5,765 nucleotides of DNA. It comes from an uncultured Eubacterium sp. (GTDB lineage: Bacteria > Bacillota > Clostridia > Peptostreptococcales > Anaerovoracaceae). The translations under genes and the position numbers were made by a program. The notes below the pieces were generated by a model, which saw only the letters and a program-made list of their open reading frames with translations, was not told the origin of the DNA and searched no databases. How positions within the stretch are numbered: the stretch's first letter is position 1; each line of letters opens with the position of its first letter. Location: the NCBI GenBank assembly GCA_900551775.1, contig URXI01000275.1, forward strand, positions 1-5,765, read 5' to 3'. This document shows, piece after piece, positions 1 to 5,245 of this stretch.

Positions 1-592
1 TCTTTGAACCGCCGAAAGTAATGTAAGCGACAAGGGCTGCCATGACAACTGCCGTCACCCACACTGGAACGTTAAAAGAAGTGTTCAACGCCTGTGCGCA
101 GGCATTCGCCTGCAGGCAGTTTTGTGTCATAGCTTCTGCTGCGATGAATATGACGCCATAAATCAGGCCAAAGGCTCTGATATTGAACCGCTTGCCAAAA
201 TAGTAAGCGGCGTTGCCTCGATACTCTCCGTCCCTTACTTCCTTGTAAAGCTGTGACATAGAGCATTCAATAAAGGATGTCGCTGCGCCAAAGATGGCCA
301 CCATCCACATCCAGAAAAGCGCTCCCGGCCCGCCAAAGCAAATCCCTGTAGCGACGCCGGCGATATTGCCGGTTCCTACACGGCCGGCGATGGCCAGACA
401 AAAAGATTGAAACGAGGAGAGCCCCGTATCGGATGACTTACTGCCAAAAAGCATCTTTACCATGATTTTGATGTGCCTAAGCTGCGGAACCCGCAAAACG
501 ATGGTAAAAAGCAGCCCACCGCCCAGGCAGAGGATCGGTAAAGGTGTCGCCCACAAGATGTCGTTCAACGTGGTCACGATAGAATTAAACAT
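1..592 (-). CDS. AGCS-family sodium:alanine/glycine symporter, N-terminal part
   Basis: The reading frame starts at the ATG complementary to 590-592 and runs off the left edge, giving the first 197 residues of a protein whose family is usually about 450-500 residues. It is an inner-membrane carrier that takes up alanine or glycine with Na+ (or H+). The family signature GRVGTGNIAGVA is at residues 70-81, followed by GGPGALFWMW (88-97) and a DGEYRGNAAYY block (121-131), all typical of AGCS carriers. Hydrophobic segments lie near 13-33, 64-85, 90-108, 141-156 and 177-195. An AGGAGG ribosome binding site (complement of 600-605) sits 7 bases before the ATG. Expression is probably sigma-54 dependent, judging from the -24/-12 promoter about 65 bases upstream. 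The exact substrate cannot be told from this fragment; alanine or glycine is a family-level inference. Confidence 0.93.
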   Translation of the reverse strand, partial: MFNSIVTTLNDILWATPLPILCLGGGLLFTIVLRVPQLRHIKIMVKMLFGSKSSDTGLSSFQSFCLAIAGRVGTGNIAGVATGICFGGPGALFWMWMVAIFGAATSFIECSMSQLYKEVRDGEYRGNAAYYFGKRFNIRAFGLIYGVIFIAAEAMTQNCLQANACAQALNTSFNVPVWVTAVVMAALVAYITFGGSK

Positions 593-656
593 AACTTAAC
601 CTCCTAATTAAATGATAATTGCTGGTACCAGATTGATAACGGACGACATAGAAAAT

Positions 657-673
657 AGCAATAAGCGTGCCAA
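657..673 (-). promoter_or_regulatory. Sigma-54 (-24/-12) promoter of the symporter gene
   Basis: On the minus strand this reads TTGGCACG, four bases, TTGCT. That is a full match to the established sigma-54 consensus YTGGCACG-N4-TTGCW, with GG and GC in correct -24/-12 register. Transcription would begin near 646, leaving a leader of about 54 bases that carries the AGGAGG site. Such promoters are inactive without an ATP-hydrolysing enhancer-binding protein bound upstream, and candidate sites lie at 830-904. No gene for such an activator is in the window. Confidence 0.8.
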
Positions 674-696
674 AGGAAAGTCATTGACACGCTTAT
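661..696. repeat. 9-bp inverted repeat overlapping the sigma-54 promoter
   Basis: ATAAGCGTG at 661-669 is mirrored exactly by CACGCTTAT at 688-696, with an 18-base centre. The left arm covers the promoter between and including parts of the -24 and -12 elements, while the right arm lies just upstream of -24. It could be an operator for a repressor competing with sigma-54 RNA polymerase, or a hairpin. The promoter bases are explained by sigma-54 alone, so the dyad may be partly fortuitous. Confidence 0.45.
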
Positions 697-829
697 CATG
701 CGTCTGCTTCAAGAATCCAGTTGCATTTACTGGACCGAAGATTATTCAAAATATTTTTAATTCTCTCGGATTCGTTCGCAAAAGAGGAAGATTATGTCAA
801 AAAGGCTAGAAATTTGGGCGATTCCAGAT

Positions 830-904
830 TGCATCAAAAATGCACCCCTGCATAAAAAGGTGCAACAGTGGGTGCAACAATTGAATGCAATGAATTGCAT
901 TCAA
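830..904. promoter_or_regulatory. Candidate upstream activator site: phased TGCA array plus 24-bp palindrome
   Basis: Seven TGCA tetramers start at 830, 841, 849, 861, 873, 886 and 896, about one per helical turn. Within them are TGCACC (841-846) facing GGTGCA (859-864) across 12 bases, a direct repeat GGTGCAACA (859-867 and 871-879), and a perfect palindrome with 11-bp arms TTGAATGCAAT (881-891) and ATTGCATTCAA (894-904). The block lies roughly 185-260 bases upstream of the predicted symporter start site, the usual range for binding sites of sigma-54 activators. Function is inferred from position and symmetry; no known operator was recognised. Confidence 0.5.
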
Positions 905-937
905 TCCCATATTCTTTTATATCAATTCCATTCAGCG

Positions 938-991
938 CAAAATAAAAAACCACCGATACTATTGAATTTTCAATGTATTTCGATGGTTTTT
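938..991 (-). terminator. Rho-independent terminator after the tRNA-derived element
   Basis: On the minus strand a long stem forms from AAAAACCATCGA (980-991) against TCGGTGGTTTTT (945-956), extended inward by ATAC/GTAT and ATTGAA/TTCAAT pairs with one- or two-base bulges. It is followed by TTTTTTATTTT (949 down to 939). On the plus strand it is also followed by five T residues, so it may work in both directions. It separates the tRNA region from the symporter regulatory region. Confidence 0.65.
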
Positions 992-994
992 CTA

Positions 995-1013
995 TGGTGC
1001 GCCTAACAGGATT
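995..1013. repeat. 19-bp direct repeat of the tRNA-Arg 3' end
   Basis: TGGTGCGCCTAACAGGATT occurs here and again at 1183-1201 inside tRNA-Arg, in the same orientation and 188 bases apart. Repeats of a tRNA 3' end are the usual trace of site-specific integration, but the segment between them is far too short for an element with its own integrase, and no integrase gene is seen in the window. Confidence 0.85.
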
Positions 1014-1149
1014 TCGTGTCCGCTTCGCAGCCACCGTTCTGCGGCTCCTCTTTCAGTCGCCTTGAACCGCTCGCTATTGGCAAGTTCTCTGGACTTGCCA
1101 ATTTCACCCTCGCGCCTTTTCAGGTTCGAATCCTTCAATTCCTATGCGC
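995..1149 (-). other. tRNA-derived element ending in a second copy of the tRNA-Arg 3' end
   Basis: On the minus strand this stretch begins GCGCATAGG and ends with AATCCTGTTAGGCGCACCA, the same 19 bases as the 3' end of the neighbouring tRNA-Arg including CCA. Inside are a 10-bp hairpin with a 7-base loop (1076-1085 with 1093-1102), a copy of the T-arm sequence in the opposite orientation (CAGGTTCGAATCCT at 1121-1134, plus strand), and purine-rich text with recurring GCGA motifs. It lacks D and anticodon arms, so it is not a functional tRNA. It sits between two minus-strand terminators, one after the tRNA and one after itself, as if a tRNA-plus-terminator unit had been duplicated and its body replaced. 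It could be a non-coding RNA with a tRNA-like end, a repeated element that spread on tRNA ends, or a remnant of integration at tRNA-Arg. Confidence 0.5.
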
Positions 1150-1183
1150 AAAAAAATAGATAGGCAGGAGCCTATCTATTTTT
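1150..1183 (-). terminator. Terminator immediately after tRNA-Arg
   Basis: A perfect 14-bp stem AAAAATAGATAGGC/GCCTATCTATTTTT (1152-1165 with 1170-1183) has a 4-base loop and, on the minus strand, is followed by a run of seven T residues (1156-1150). The stem begins at the last base of the tRNA CCA end, so the tRNA precursor has almost no trailer before the hairpin. Confidence 0.88.
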
Positions 1184-1258
1184 GGTGCGCCTAACAGGAT
1201 TCGAACCTGCGACCTTCACATTCGGAGTGTGCCACTCTATCCCCTGAGCTATAGGCGC
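1183..1258 (-). tRNA. tRNA-Arg (anticodon CCG)
   Basis: The 76-base minus-strand sequence folds into a full cloverleaf: acceptor stem GCGCCTA/TAGGCGC, D stem GCTC/GAGT, anticodon loop CTCCGAA with anticodon CCG (complement of 1223-1225), a five-base variable loop AGGTC, T arm GCAGG-TTCGAAT-CCTGT, discriminator A and an encoded CCA. It reads the arginine codon CGG. The anticodon stem has a G-A mismatch at position 27-43, and G-U pairs occur at 10-25 and 49-65, which is slightly unusual but compatible with function. It has its own promoter and terminator and is a single-gene unit. Confidence 0.95.
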
Positions 1259-1285
1259 ATATGATTTTAGTGATTCAACGCGTTC

Positions 1286-1294
1286 ATTATACCA
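1286..1294 (-). promoter_or_regulatory. Extended -10 promoter of tRNA-Arg
   Basis: On the minus strand TGGTATAAT gives a perfect TATAAT box (1286-1291) with the TG of an extended -10. No good -35 box is found at 16-18 bases upstream, only a T-rich stretch. Start of transcription near 1279 would leave a leader of about 20 bases before the tRNA. Confidence 0.65.
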
Positions 1295-1412
1295 CAACTT
1301 ACACAAAAAGAAAAGTTCACTTTCTAATACTTTTTAGATTGCCCTTTATCCTATATTCGTTCAAGATGCTTCAATTTCAAGCTGACGATCAAACCAGTTT
1401 TACTGCTGGTCA

Positions 1413-1580
1413 TGTTACGCAGATTTTTCTAAAACAGCCATTTCTGTTATGCATTCCACCTCAAAACCTTCTGTTTTGCTTAACTGACTCCACATCCAGC
1501 CCTCTGTGTTACGCAGATTTTTCTAAAACAGTCATTTCTGTTATGCACTCTGCCTCAAAACCTCCTGTTCTGCTTAACTG
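1413..1580. repeat. Two direct copies of a 74-base repeat in a gene-free stretch
   Basis: Copy one (1413-1486) and copy two (1507-1580) differ at only about six positions, all transitions, and repeat at 94-base spacing. Because 94 is not a multiple of three, and because the differences show no codon pattern, the repeat is not coding. Each copy holds small inverted repeats, such as AACAG/CTGTT around the middle and CAAAAC/GTTTTG in copy one. The surrounding stretch 1300-1626 contains nothing else recognised. An open frame across 1261-1689 is rejected because it spans this repeat out of register and a terminator. Confidence 0.75.
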
Positions 1581-1626
1581 TCAGGCAACTGGAATGTCTC
1601 TCTGTAACATCAATCCAAGGTTGGTC

Positions 1627-1660
1627 AAAAGAAAACTCCCATACCCGGCGGGCACAGGAG
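1627..1660 (-). terminator. Terminator of the 54-codon gene
   Basis: On the minus strand the 25 bases complementary to 1636-1660 form an 11-bp stem with a 3-base loop, CTCCTGTGCCC pairing with GGGTATGGGAG through G-U wobbles, followed by TTTTCTTTT. It lies 34 bases after the stop codon of the small gene and completes a one-gene transcription unit. Confidence 0.75.
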
Positions 1661-1693
1661 CCATCTTTTATCTTTTATCTAAATTGTAAACAA

Positions 1694-1858
1694 TTATGCA
1701 CTTTGTTCGTCGGACCTATCTGCATCGTCCTTGATCAGGTATTTTTCCCATGGCATCGAAACATCTTCAGCTCTTCTTTTGTAGTTCTCAATGATAAAGT
1801 CTCTCTGTTCTGCACGGTTAGATTCGATTCCTTTTAAAATTCTGTAGATCGCCTTCAT
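1694..1858 (-). CDS. Small protein of unknown function, 54 residues
   Basis: A complete frame of 54 codons plus TAA begins MKAIYRILKGIESNRAEQRD and ends with an acidic tail (DDADRSDEQSA). No known family was recognised. The protein is highly charged, lacks a signal peptide or membrane segment, and looks mostly helical up to a PWEKYL motif at residues 36-41. That it is a real gene is supported by a strong GGGGAGG ribosome binding site 8 bases before the ATG, a TTTACA-N17-TATACT promoter upstream, and a hairpin terminator 34 bases downstream. It is divergent from the LysR-type gene, and the arrangement suggests, but does not prove, that the LysR protein controls it. It might be a small regulatory or partner protein; function is unknown. 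Confidence 0.72.
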   Translation of the reverse strand: MKAIYRILKGIESNRAEQRDFIIENYKRRAEDVSMPWEKYLIKDDADRSDEQSA

Positions 1859-1885
1859 ATCTGACACCTCCCCTTTATATCTCTA

Positions 1886-1915
1886 TTTGTCTTTTTTTCA
1901 TGTTCATAGTATAAT
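1886..1915 (+). promoter_or_regulatory. Promoter of the LysR-type gene
   Basis: A perfect TATAAT (1910-1915) lies 18 bases after a weak -35 TTGTCT (1886-1891), giving a start near 1922 and a leader of about 69 bases. Its -10 box is inside the palindrome AGTATAATACT (1908-1918) and overlaps the -10 box of the divergent small gene. The leader has TATCAAT twice (1921-1927 and 1951-1957), 30 bases apart, and TACATGTA (1927-1934), either of which could be part of an autoregulatory LysR site. Confidence 0.55.
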
Positions 1916-1936
1916 ACTTTTATCAATACATGTAAA
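1908..1936 (-). promoter_or_regulatory. Promoter of the 54-codon gene
   Basis: On the minus strand TTTACA (1931-1936) is spaced 17 bases from TATACT (1908-1913), each one base off the sigma-A consensus. Start near 1901 would give a leader of about 43 bases with the ribosome binding site. The TACATGTA palindrome overlaps its -35 box, placing a likely regulator site directly on the promoter. Confidence 0.65.
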
Positions 1937-1990
1937 ACGAGAAATTCCGCTATCAATTTACAGAAAAACTTTTATCCTACAGGAGGTACT

Positions 1991-2878
1991 ATGAATAATC
2001 CAAAATACAACGCATTTCTAAAGGTGGCAGAGGTGGGCAGCATCAAACATGCCGCCGATCTCCTGGGCTATACGCAGACGGGTATGAGCTATCTGATCAA
2101 TACCTTAGAAGAAGAACTGGACATCAAGCTCTTTGTCAGAAATTATGGCGGTACCATCCTCACTGCAGAAGGCAAGGAACTGCTTCCCTTTATCAAAGGG
2201 ATCTGCAACATGGAAAATCGACTGTACAACAAAGTCAACGAACTGAAAAACCTGGACTCAGGCCGTCTCATCGTGGGAGCACCTGCCAGCGTACATATCA
2301 ACTGGCTTCCCGGTATGATCAAAATGTATTCTGCCCTGCATCCGGGAATCGATATCGAAATCAAGTGTTGTGACGACGCTAACCTTCTAGAAGAGATGAT
2401 TTATGACGGCGACATCGACTGTGGTTTTATCATCATGCCGCCAAAGAAAAAAATCGAAACCGTAGAACTGATTGACGATCCCATGGTGGCAATTCTGCCT
2501 ATGAATCATCCCCTCGCCAAAGCCCCATTTTTTCCCATCGACGATCTGGACAAATATCCCTACATCGACACCACGGTCAGCACCGACTTCGAAGTCCACG
2601 CCGTCTTCGCCAGCCATGGGAAAAAAGCCAATATTGCATACCGCCTGGACAACGAATTCAGTATTCTGTCCATGGTAAGCCAGGGGTTCGGATTCAGTCT
2701 CTATCCCGAACTGCTTCTGAAAAACATTTCCTTTCCATTCATTAAAAAAAGGCTGGAAATTCCAGCCTTCAGAACCATCGCCTTCGCCGTCAGATCAAAA
2801 GCGACCTCTTCTACTGCAGCGCTTAACTTCTTAGACACCGCGCAAATATGGCTGCGGCTCAACGAAGGCCGCAGATAA
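1991..2878 (+). CDS. LysR-type transcriptional regulator
   Basis: This 295-residue protein has the usual length and order of a LysR regulator. A winged helix-turn-helix occupies residues 1-60, with the recognition region GSIKHAADLLGYTQTGMSYL at about 16-35 and the conserved LF-R and L-T-AEG stretch at 47-61. A linker helix follows, then a periplasmic-binding-like effector domain beginning near GRLIVGAP (residue 91). Such proteins work as tetramers in the cytoplasm and often control a divergent gene, here a 54-codon one. An AGGAGG site is only 4 bases before the ATG, rather close. The effector is unknown. The gene converges with trpS, with just 12 bases between stop codons, and its last part contains, on the other strand, the trpS terminator. 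No plus-strand terminator of its own is visible. Confidence 0.93.
   Translation: MNNPKYNAFLKVAEVGSIKHAADLLGYTQTGMSYLINTLEEELDIKLFVRNYGGTILTAEGKELLPFIKGICNMENRLYNKVNELKNLDSGRLIVGAPASVHINWLPGMIKMYSALHPGIDIEIKCCDDANLLEEMIYDGDIDCGFIIMPPKKKIETVELIDDPMVAILPMNHPLAKAPFFPIDDLDKYPYIDTTVSTDFEVHAVFASHGKKANIAYRLDNEFSILSMVSQGFGFSLYPELLLKNISFPFIKKRLEIPAFRTIAFAVRSKATSSTAALNFLDTAQIWLRLNEGRR
2744..2769 (-). terminator. trpS operon terminator inside the lysR coding sequence
   Basis: On the minus strand AAGGCTGG (2762-2769) pairs exactly with CCAGCCTT (2749-2756) across a 5-base loop and is followed by TTTTTTT (2750-2744). It lies about 120 bases after the trpS stop codon. The same bases encode roughly residues 252-260 of the LysR protein, so the 3' end of the operon transcript is antisense to lysR. 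Confidence 0.85.
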
Positions 2879-2890
2879 ATTCAGTTTTTG

Positions 2891-3871
2891 TTACAGACCC
2901 AGTCCGAAGTTTTCCTTTACCCTCTTCATAGTTTTGACCGAGATGGCGTTTGCTCTTTCAGCGCCATCCCGAAGGATATCGAGCAGCTCGTCAGAATGTC
3001 TGATTTCTTCATATCTTGCTTTGATCGGCGCCAAGGCTTCTACGGTAACCTCTACCAGATCTTTTTTAAAGTCCCCATATCCTTTGCCGTCGTATTCTTT
3101 TTCCAGTTCATCCAGGGATTTACCAGACAAAACGCTGTAGATATTCATCAGGTTGCTGATCCCCGGCTTATTCTCCACATCAAATCTGACAATGCCTTCC
3201 GAATCCGTCGTTGCCTTCATGATGGACTTTTTAATCTTTGACGGATCGTCCAGCAGGGAAATTCTGCTGTGAATGTTCTCGGCGGATTTACTCATTTTCT
3301 GGGTAGGATCGTCGAGGGCCATGATTCTTGCACCCTCCTTCAGATATCTTCCCTCTGGAATGACAAAGGTCTTTTTCCTGGTATTATTGATTCTCGTCGC
3401 AATGTCGCGGCAAAGCTCAATGTGCTGCTTCTGGTCATTGCCCACAGGTACCACGTCTGTGTCGTAGAGCAGGATGTCCGCCGCCATGAGAACGGGATAA
3501 GTGAACAGCCCTGTCGGCGCTGATTCCTGGTTTTTGCTCTTGGCCTTGAACTGCGTCATTCTGGAAAGCTCTCCCGTATAGGAATTACAGGTCAGAATCC
3601 AGGAAAGTTCCGCATGTCCCGGTACATCTGACTGGACAAATACGATGGACTTCTTTGGATCCACACCTACTGCCAGATAGAGAGACGCCACGTCCAGGAT
3701 GTGCTCCTTCAGTTCTTTGGGGTCCTGGGGCATTGTGATGGCATGCATGTCTACGATACAGTAGATACACTCATGGTCCTCCTGCAGCTCAACAAACTGC
3801 TTCAAAGCGCCTAGATAATTACCTAAGTGGATATTTCCTGTCGGCTGTACGCCGGAAAACACTCTTTTCAT
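2891..3871 (-). CDS. trpS: Tryptophanyl-tRNA synthetase
   Basis: This class Ic aminoacyl-tRNA synthetase joins tryptophan to tRNA-Trp in the cytoplasm using ATP. At 326 residues it has the normal length of bacterial TrpRS. The HIGH-type signature appears as TGNIHLGN at residues 11-18, the GNDQKQHIELCRDIA stretch at 144-158, and the second ATP-binding signature KMSKS at 192-196. The start MKRVFSGVQP was chosen because GGGAGGA lies 7 bases before it; the open frame extends ten codons further but without a site. It follows the CoA ligase gene by 55 bases with no terminator between, and so is probably governed by the tryptophan T-box at the head of the operon. A possible internal promoter in the gap could supply a basal level. 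Confidence 0.97.
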   Translation of the reverse strand: MKRVFSGVQPTGNIHLGNYLGALKQFVELQEDHECIYCIVDMHAITMPQDPKELKEHILDVASLYLAVGVDPKKSIVFVQSDVPGHAELSWILTCNSYTGELSRMTQFKAKSKNQESAPTGLFTYPVLMAADILLYDTDVVPVGNDQKQHIELCRDIATRINNTRKKTFVIPEGRYLKEGARIMALDDPTQKMSKSAENIHSRISLLDDPSKIKKSIMKATTDSEGIVRFDVENKPGISNLMNIYSVLSGKSLDELEKEYDGKGYGDFKKDLVEVTVEALAPIKARYEEIRHSDELLDILRDGAERANAISVKTMKRVKENFGLGL

Positions 3872-3901
3872 CTTTCTTCCTCCCTTAATTGGAATATACA
3901 T

Positions 3902-3930
3902 ATTTTACTATATTTCAACATCATTGTTAA
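3902..3930 (-). promoter_or_regulatory. Possible internal promoter for trpS
   Basis: On the minus strand TTAACA (3925-3930) is 17 bases from TAAAAT (3902-3907), each one base from consensus. The -35 box includes the TAA stop codon of the upstream ligase gene. The gap is very AT-rich, so such matches arise easily by chance. If real, it would let trpS escape the T-box. Confidence 0.35.
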
Positions 3931-5162
3931 TATCTATTATCAAATATTCTCGTCGTTTTCTTTTCACTTCTAGGAAGTTCGCCCATGACAACGCCCATCG
4001 GCTTGATCTGCAGTCCTACCTTTGTCTTAAACGCAGCGCCGACTTCCTTTTCGACAGCCTTTTTGTCTGCCCCGTCTTCTGTTTCAAAGAACAGGGTCAT
4101 GATATCTTTGCCGTTCATGTGGTCGATCATCACCTGGTACTCACTGCTGACGCCTTTGACATCGCGGAGAACGTCCTCCACCTGTCCTGGATAGATGTTG
4201 ACACCCTTGACTTTGATCATATCGTCACTTCTGCCGATGATGCGGTCGATTCTCGGGAACTTGGAGCCGCAGCCGCACTTCTCAGGAATGATTCTTGACA
4301 AATCGTGGGTTCTGTATCTGATCAGAGGCGCGCCCTCTTTGCGCAAGGTCGTGATGACCACCTCGCCGATTTCTCCATCCGGAAGCACTTCGCCGGTTTT
4401 CGGATCGATAATCTCGATATAGACAAAATCGTCCCAGTAATGCATCGGTTCGTCTTTATGGCAGCTGATGCCGATTCCCGGTCCGTAGACTTCGGTCAAT
4501 CCATAGATGTCGTAAAGTTCCACGCCCAGTTCATCTGCAATACGATTTCTCATCTTGTCGCCCCAGCGCTCAGAACCGATGATGCCTTTTCTCAGATGAA
4601 TTTTTTCACCGATTCCTCTTTTTTCGATTTCTTCGGCCAGAAGCAGCGCATAGGAAGATGTCGCACAGAGTACGGTGCTCTTGAGGTCCACCATCATCTT
4701 CAGTTGCTTTGCCGTATTGCCCGGTCCCATAGGGATGGTCATAGCGCCAAGCTTTTCTGCGCCCAACTGGAAGCCGATGCCTGCTGTCCAAAGTCCGTAT
4801 CCCGGCGTAATCTGAATTCTGTCTGTGTTGGTGATGCCCGCTGTCTCATAGCATCTCTCGAACATCAAAGCCCAGTCTTCCACGTCTCTCTTTGTATAAG
4901 GGATGATGATCGGCGTGCCTGTCGTACCAGAGGACGAGTGGATTCTGACGATTTCTGCATCCGGCACTGCCTGAATGCCCAGGGGATAAACCTCTCTCAG
5001 CTCATCCTTTTCCGTAAAAGGAATGGCTTCGAAATCGGCCTGTGTTACCAGGTCTTCTGTATTTAAACTAGCGAATTTCTTCTGATATAAATTGCCGTCA
5101 TACTGTTTTACCTTGTTGATCTGTCTCTTGATAAGATCGTATTGTTTGTCGTTTAACTGCAT
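3927..5162 (-). CDS. paaK: Phenylacetate-CoA ligase family (PaaK-like) aryl-acid:CoA ligase
   Basis: This 411-residue AMP-forming ligase activates an arylacetate to an acyl-adenylate and then a CoA thioester. It shows the P-loop SSGTTGTPIIIPYT (77-90), the core YGLTEVYGPGIG (220-231), YRTHDLSR (283-290), a CGCG motif (296-299), the hinge region GRSDDMIKVKGVNIYP (310-325), and a C-terminal PRSEKKTTR with the probable adenylation lysine. Family members are usually 420-440 residues, so it is slightly short but complete. The start MQLNDKQYDL was chosen because AGAGG lies 8 bases before it and because a longer frame would run through the T-box leader. PaaK homologues in anaerobes often accept indoleacetate or phenylacetate. 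The tryptophan T-box upstream and trpS downstream point to an indole substrate here; that is inference, and the symbol is given at family level only. Confidence 0.9.
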   Translation of the reverse strand: MQLNDKQYDLIKRQINKVKQYDGNLYQKKFASLNTEDLVTQADFEAIPFTEKDELREVYPLGIQAVPDAEIVRIHSSSGTTGTPIIIPYTKRDVEDWALMFERCYETAGITNTDRIQITPGYGLWTAGIGFQLGAEKLGAMTIPMGPGNTAKQLKMMVDLKSTVLCATSSYALLLAEEIEKRGIGEKIHLRKGIIGSERWGDKMRNRIADELGVELYDIYGLTEVYGPGIGISCHKDEPMHYWDDFVYIEIIDPKTGEVLPDGEIGEVVITTLRKEGAPLIRYRTHDLSRIIPEKCGCGSKFPRIDRIIGRSDDMIKVKGVNIYPGQVEDVLRDVKGVSSEYQVMIDHMNGKDIMTLFFETEDGADKKAVEKEVGAAFKTKVGLQIKPMGVVMGELPRSEKKTTRIFDNRY

Positions 5163-5205
5163 TGTGTTTACCTCTTTTCTGATATTCTTGAGTGGGTATG
5201 AGGCA

Positions 5206-5245
5206 ATAAAAAAGCCTTTGCCCCATAACGATAAGGGACAAAAGC
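5206..5245 (-). terminator. T-box leader attenuator (terminator)
   Basis: On the minus strand GCTTTTGTCCC (5245-5235) pairs over 11 positions, two of them G-U, with GGGGCAAAGGC (5224-5214), followed by six T, A, TT. It lies 44 bases before the ligase start codon and between the T-box motif and the gene, exactly where the regulated terminator of a T-box belongs. Confidence 0.88.

Noticed and set aside
593..660. Glycine or other riboswitch in the symporter leader
   Set aside because: The leader from the sigma-54 start site is only about 54 bases and has no aptamer-like structure or terminator.
834..1034. 66-codon minus-strand frame through the tRNA-derived element
   Set aside because: It runs across the CCA end copy and through a terminator hairpin, and lacks a ribosome binding site.
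995..1201. attL/attR pair of an integrated mobile element
   Set aside because: The repeats flank less than 200 bases with no integrase or cargo, so a true integrated element is not present; only a scar or solo repeat is possible.
1413..1580. CRISPR array
   Set aside because: There are only two repeats of 74 bases with a 20-base gap, the repeats are imperfect, and no cas genes are present.
1261..1689. 142-codon open frame on the plus strand
   Set aside because: It crosses a 94-base-period repeat out of codon phase and a minus-strand terminator, overlaps the tRNA promoter region, has no ribosome binding site, and its product resembles nothing.
3872..3901. Ten-codon extension of trpS
   Set aside because: GGGAGGA is inside this stretch and points to the ATG at 3871, which begins the conserved TrpRS N-terminus.
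4305..5066. 253-codon open frame on the plus strand
   Set aside because: It is fully antisense to the PaaK-family gene, whose motifs are unmistakable, and has no promoter or ribosome binding site.
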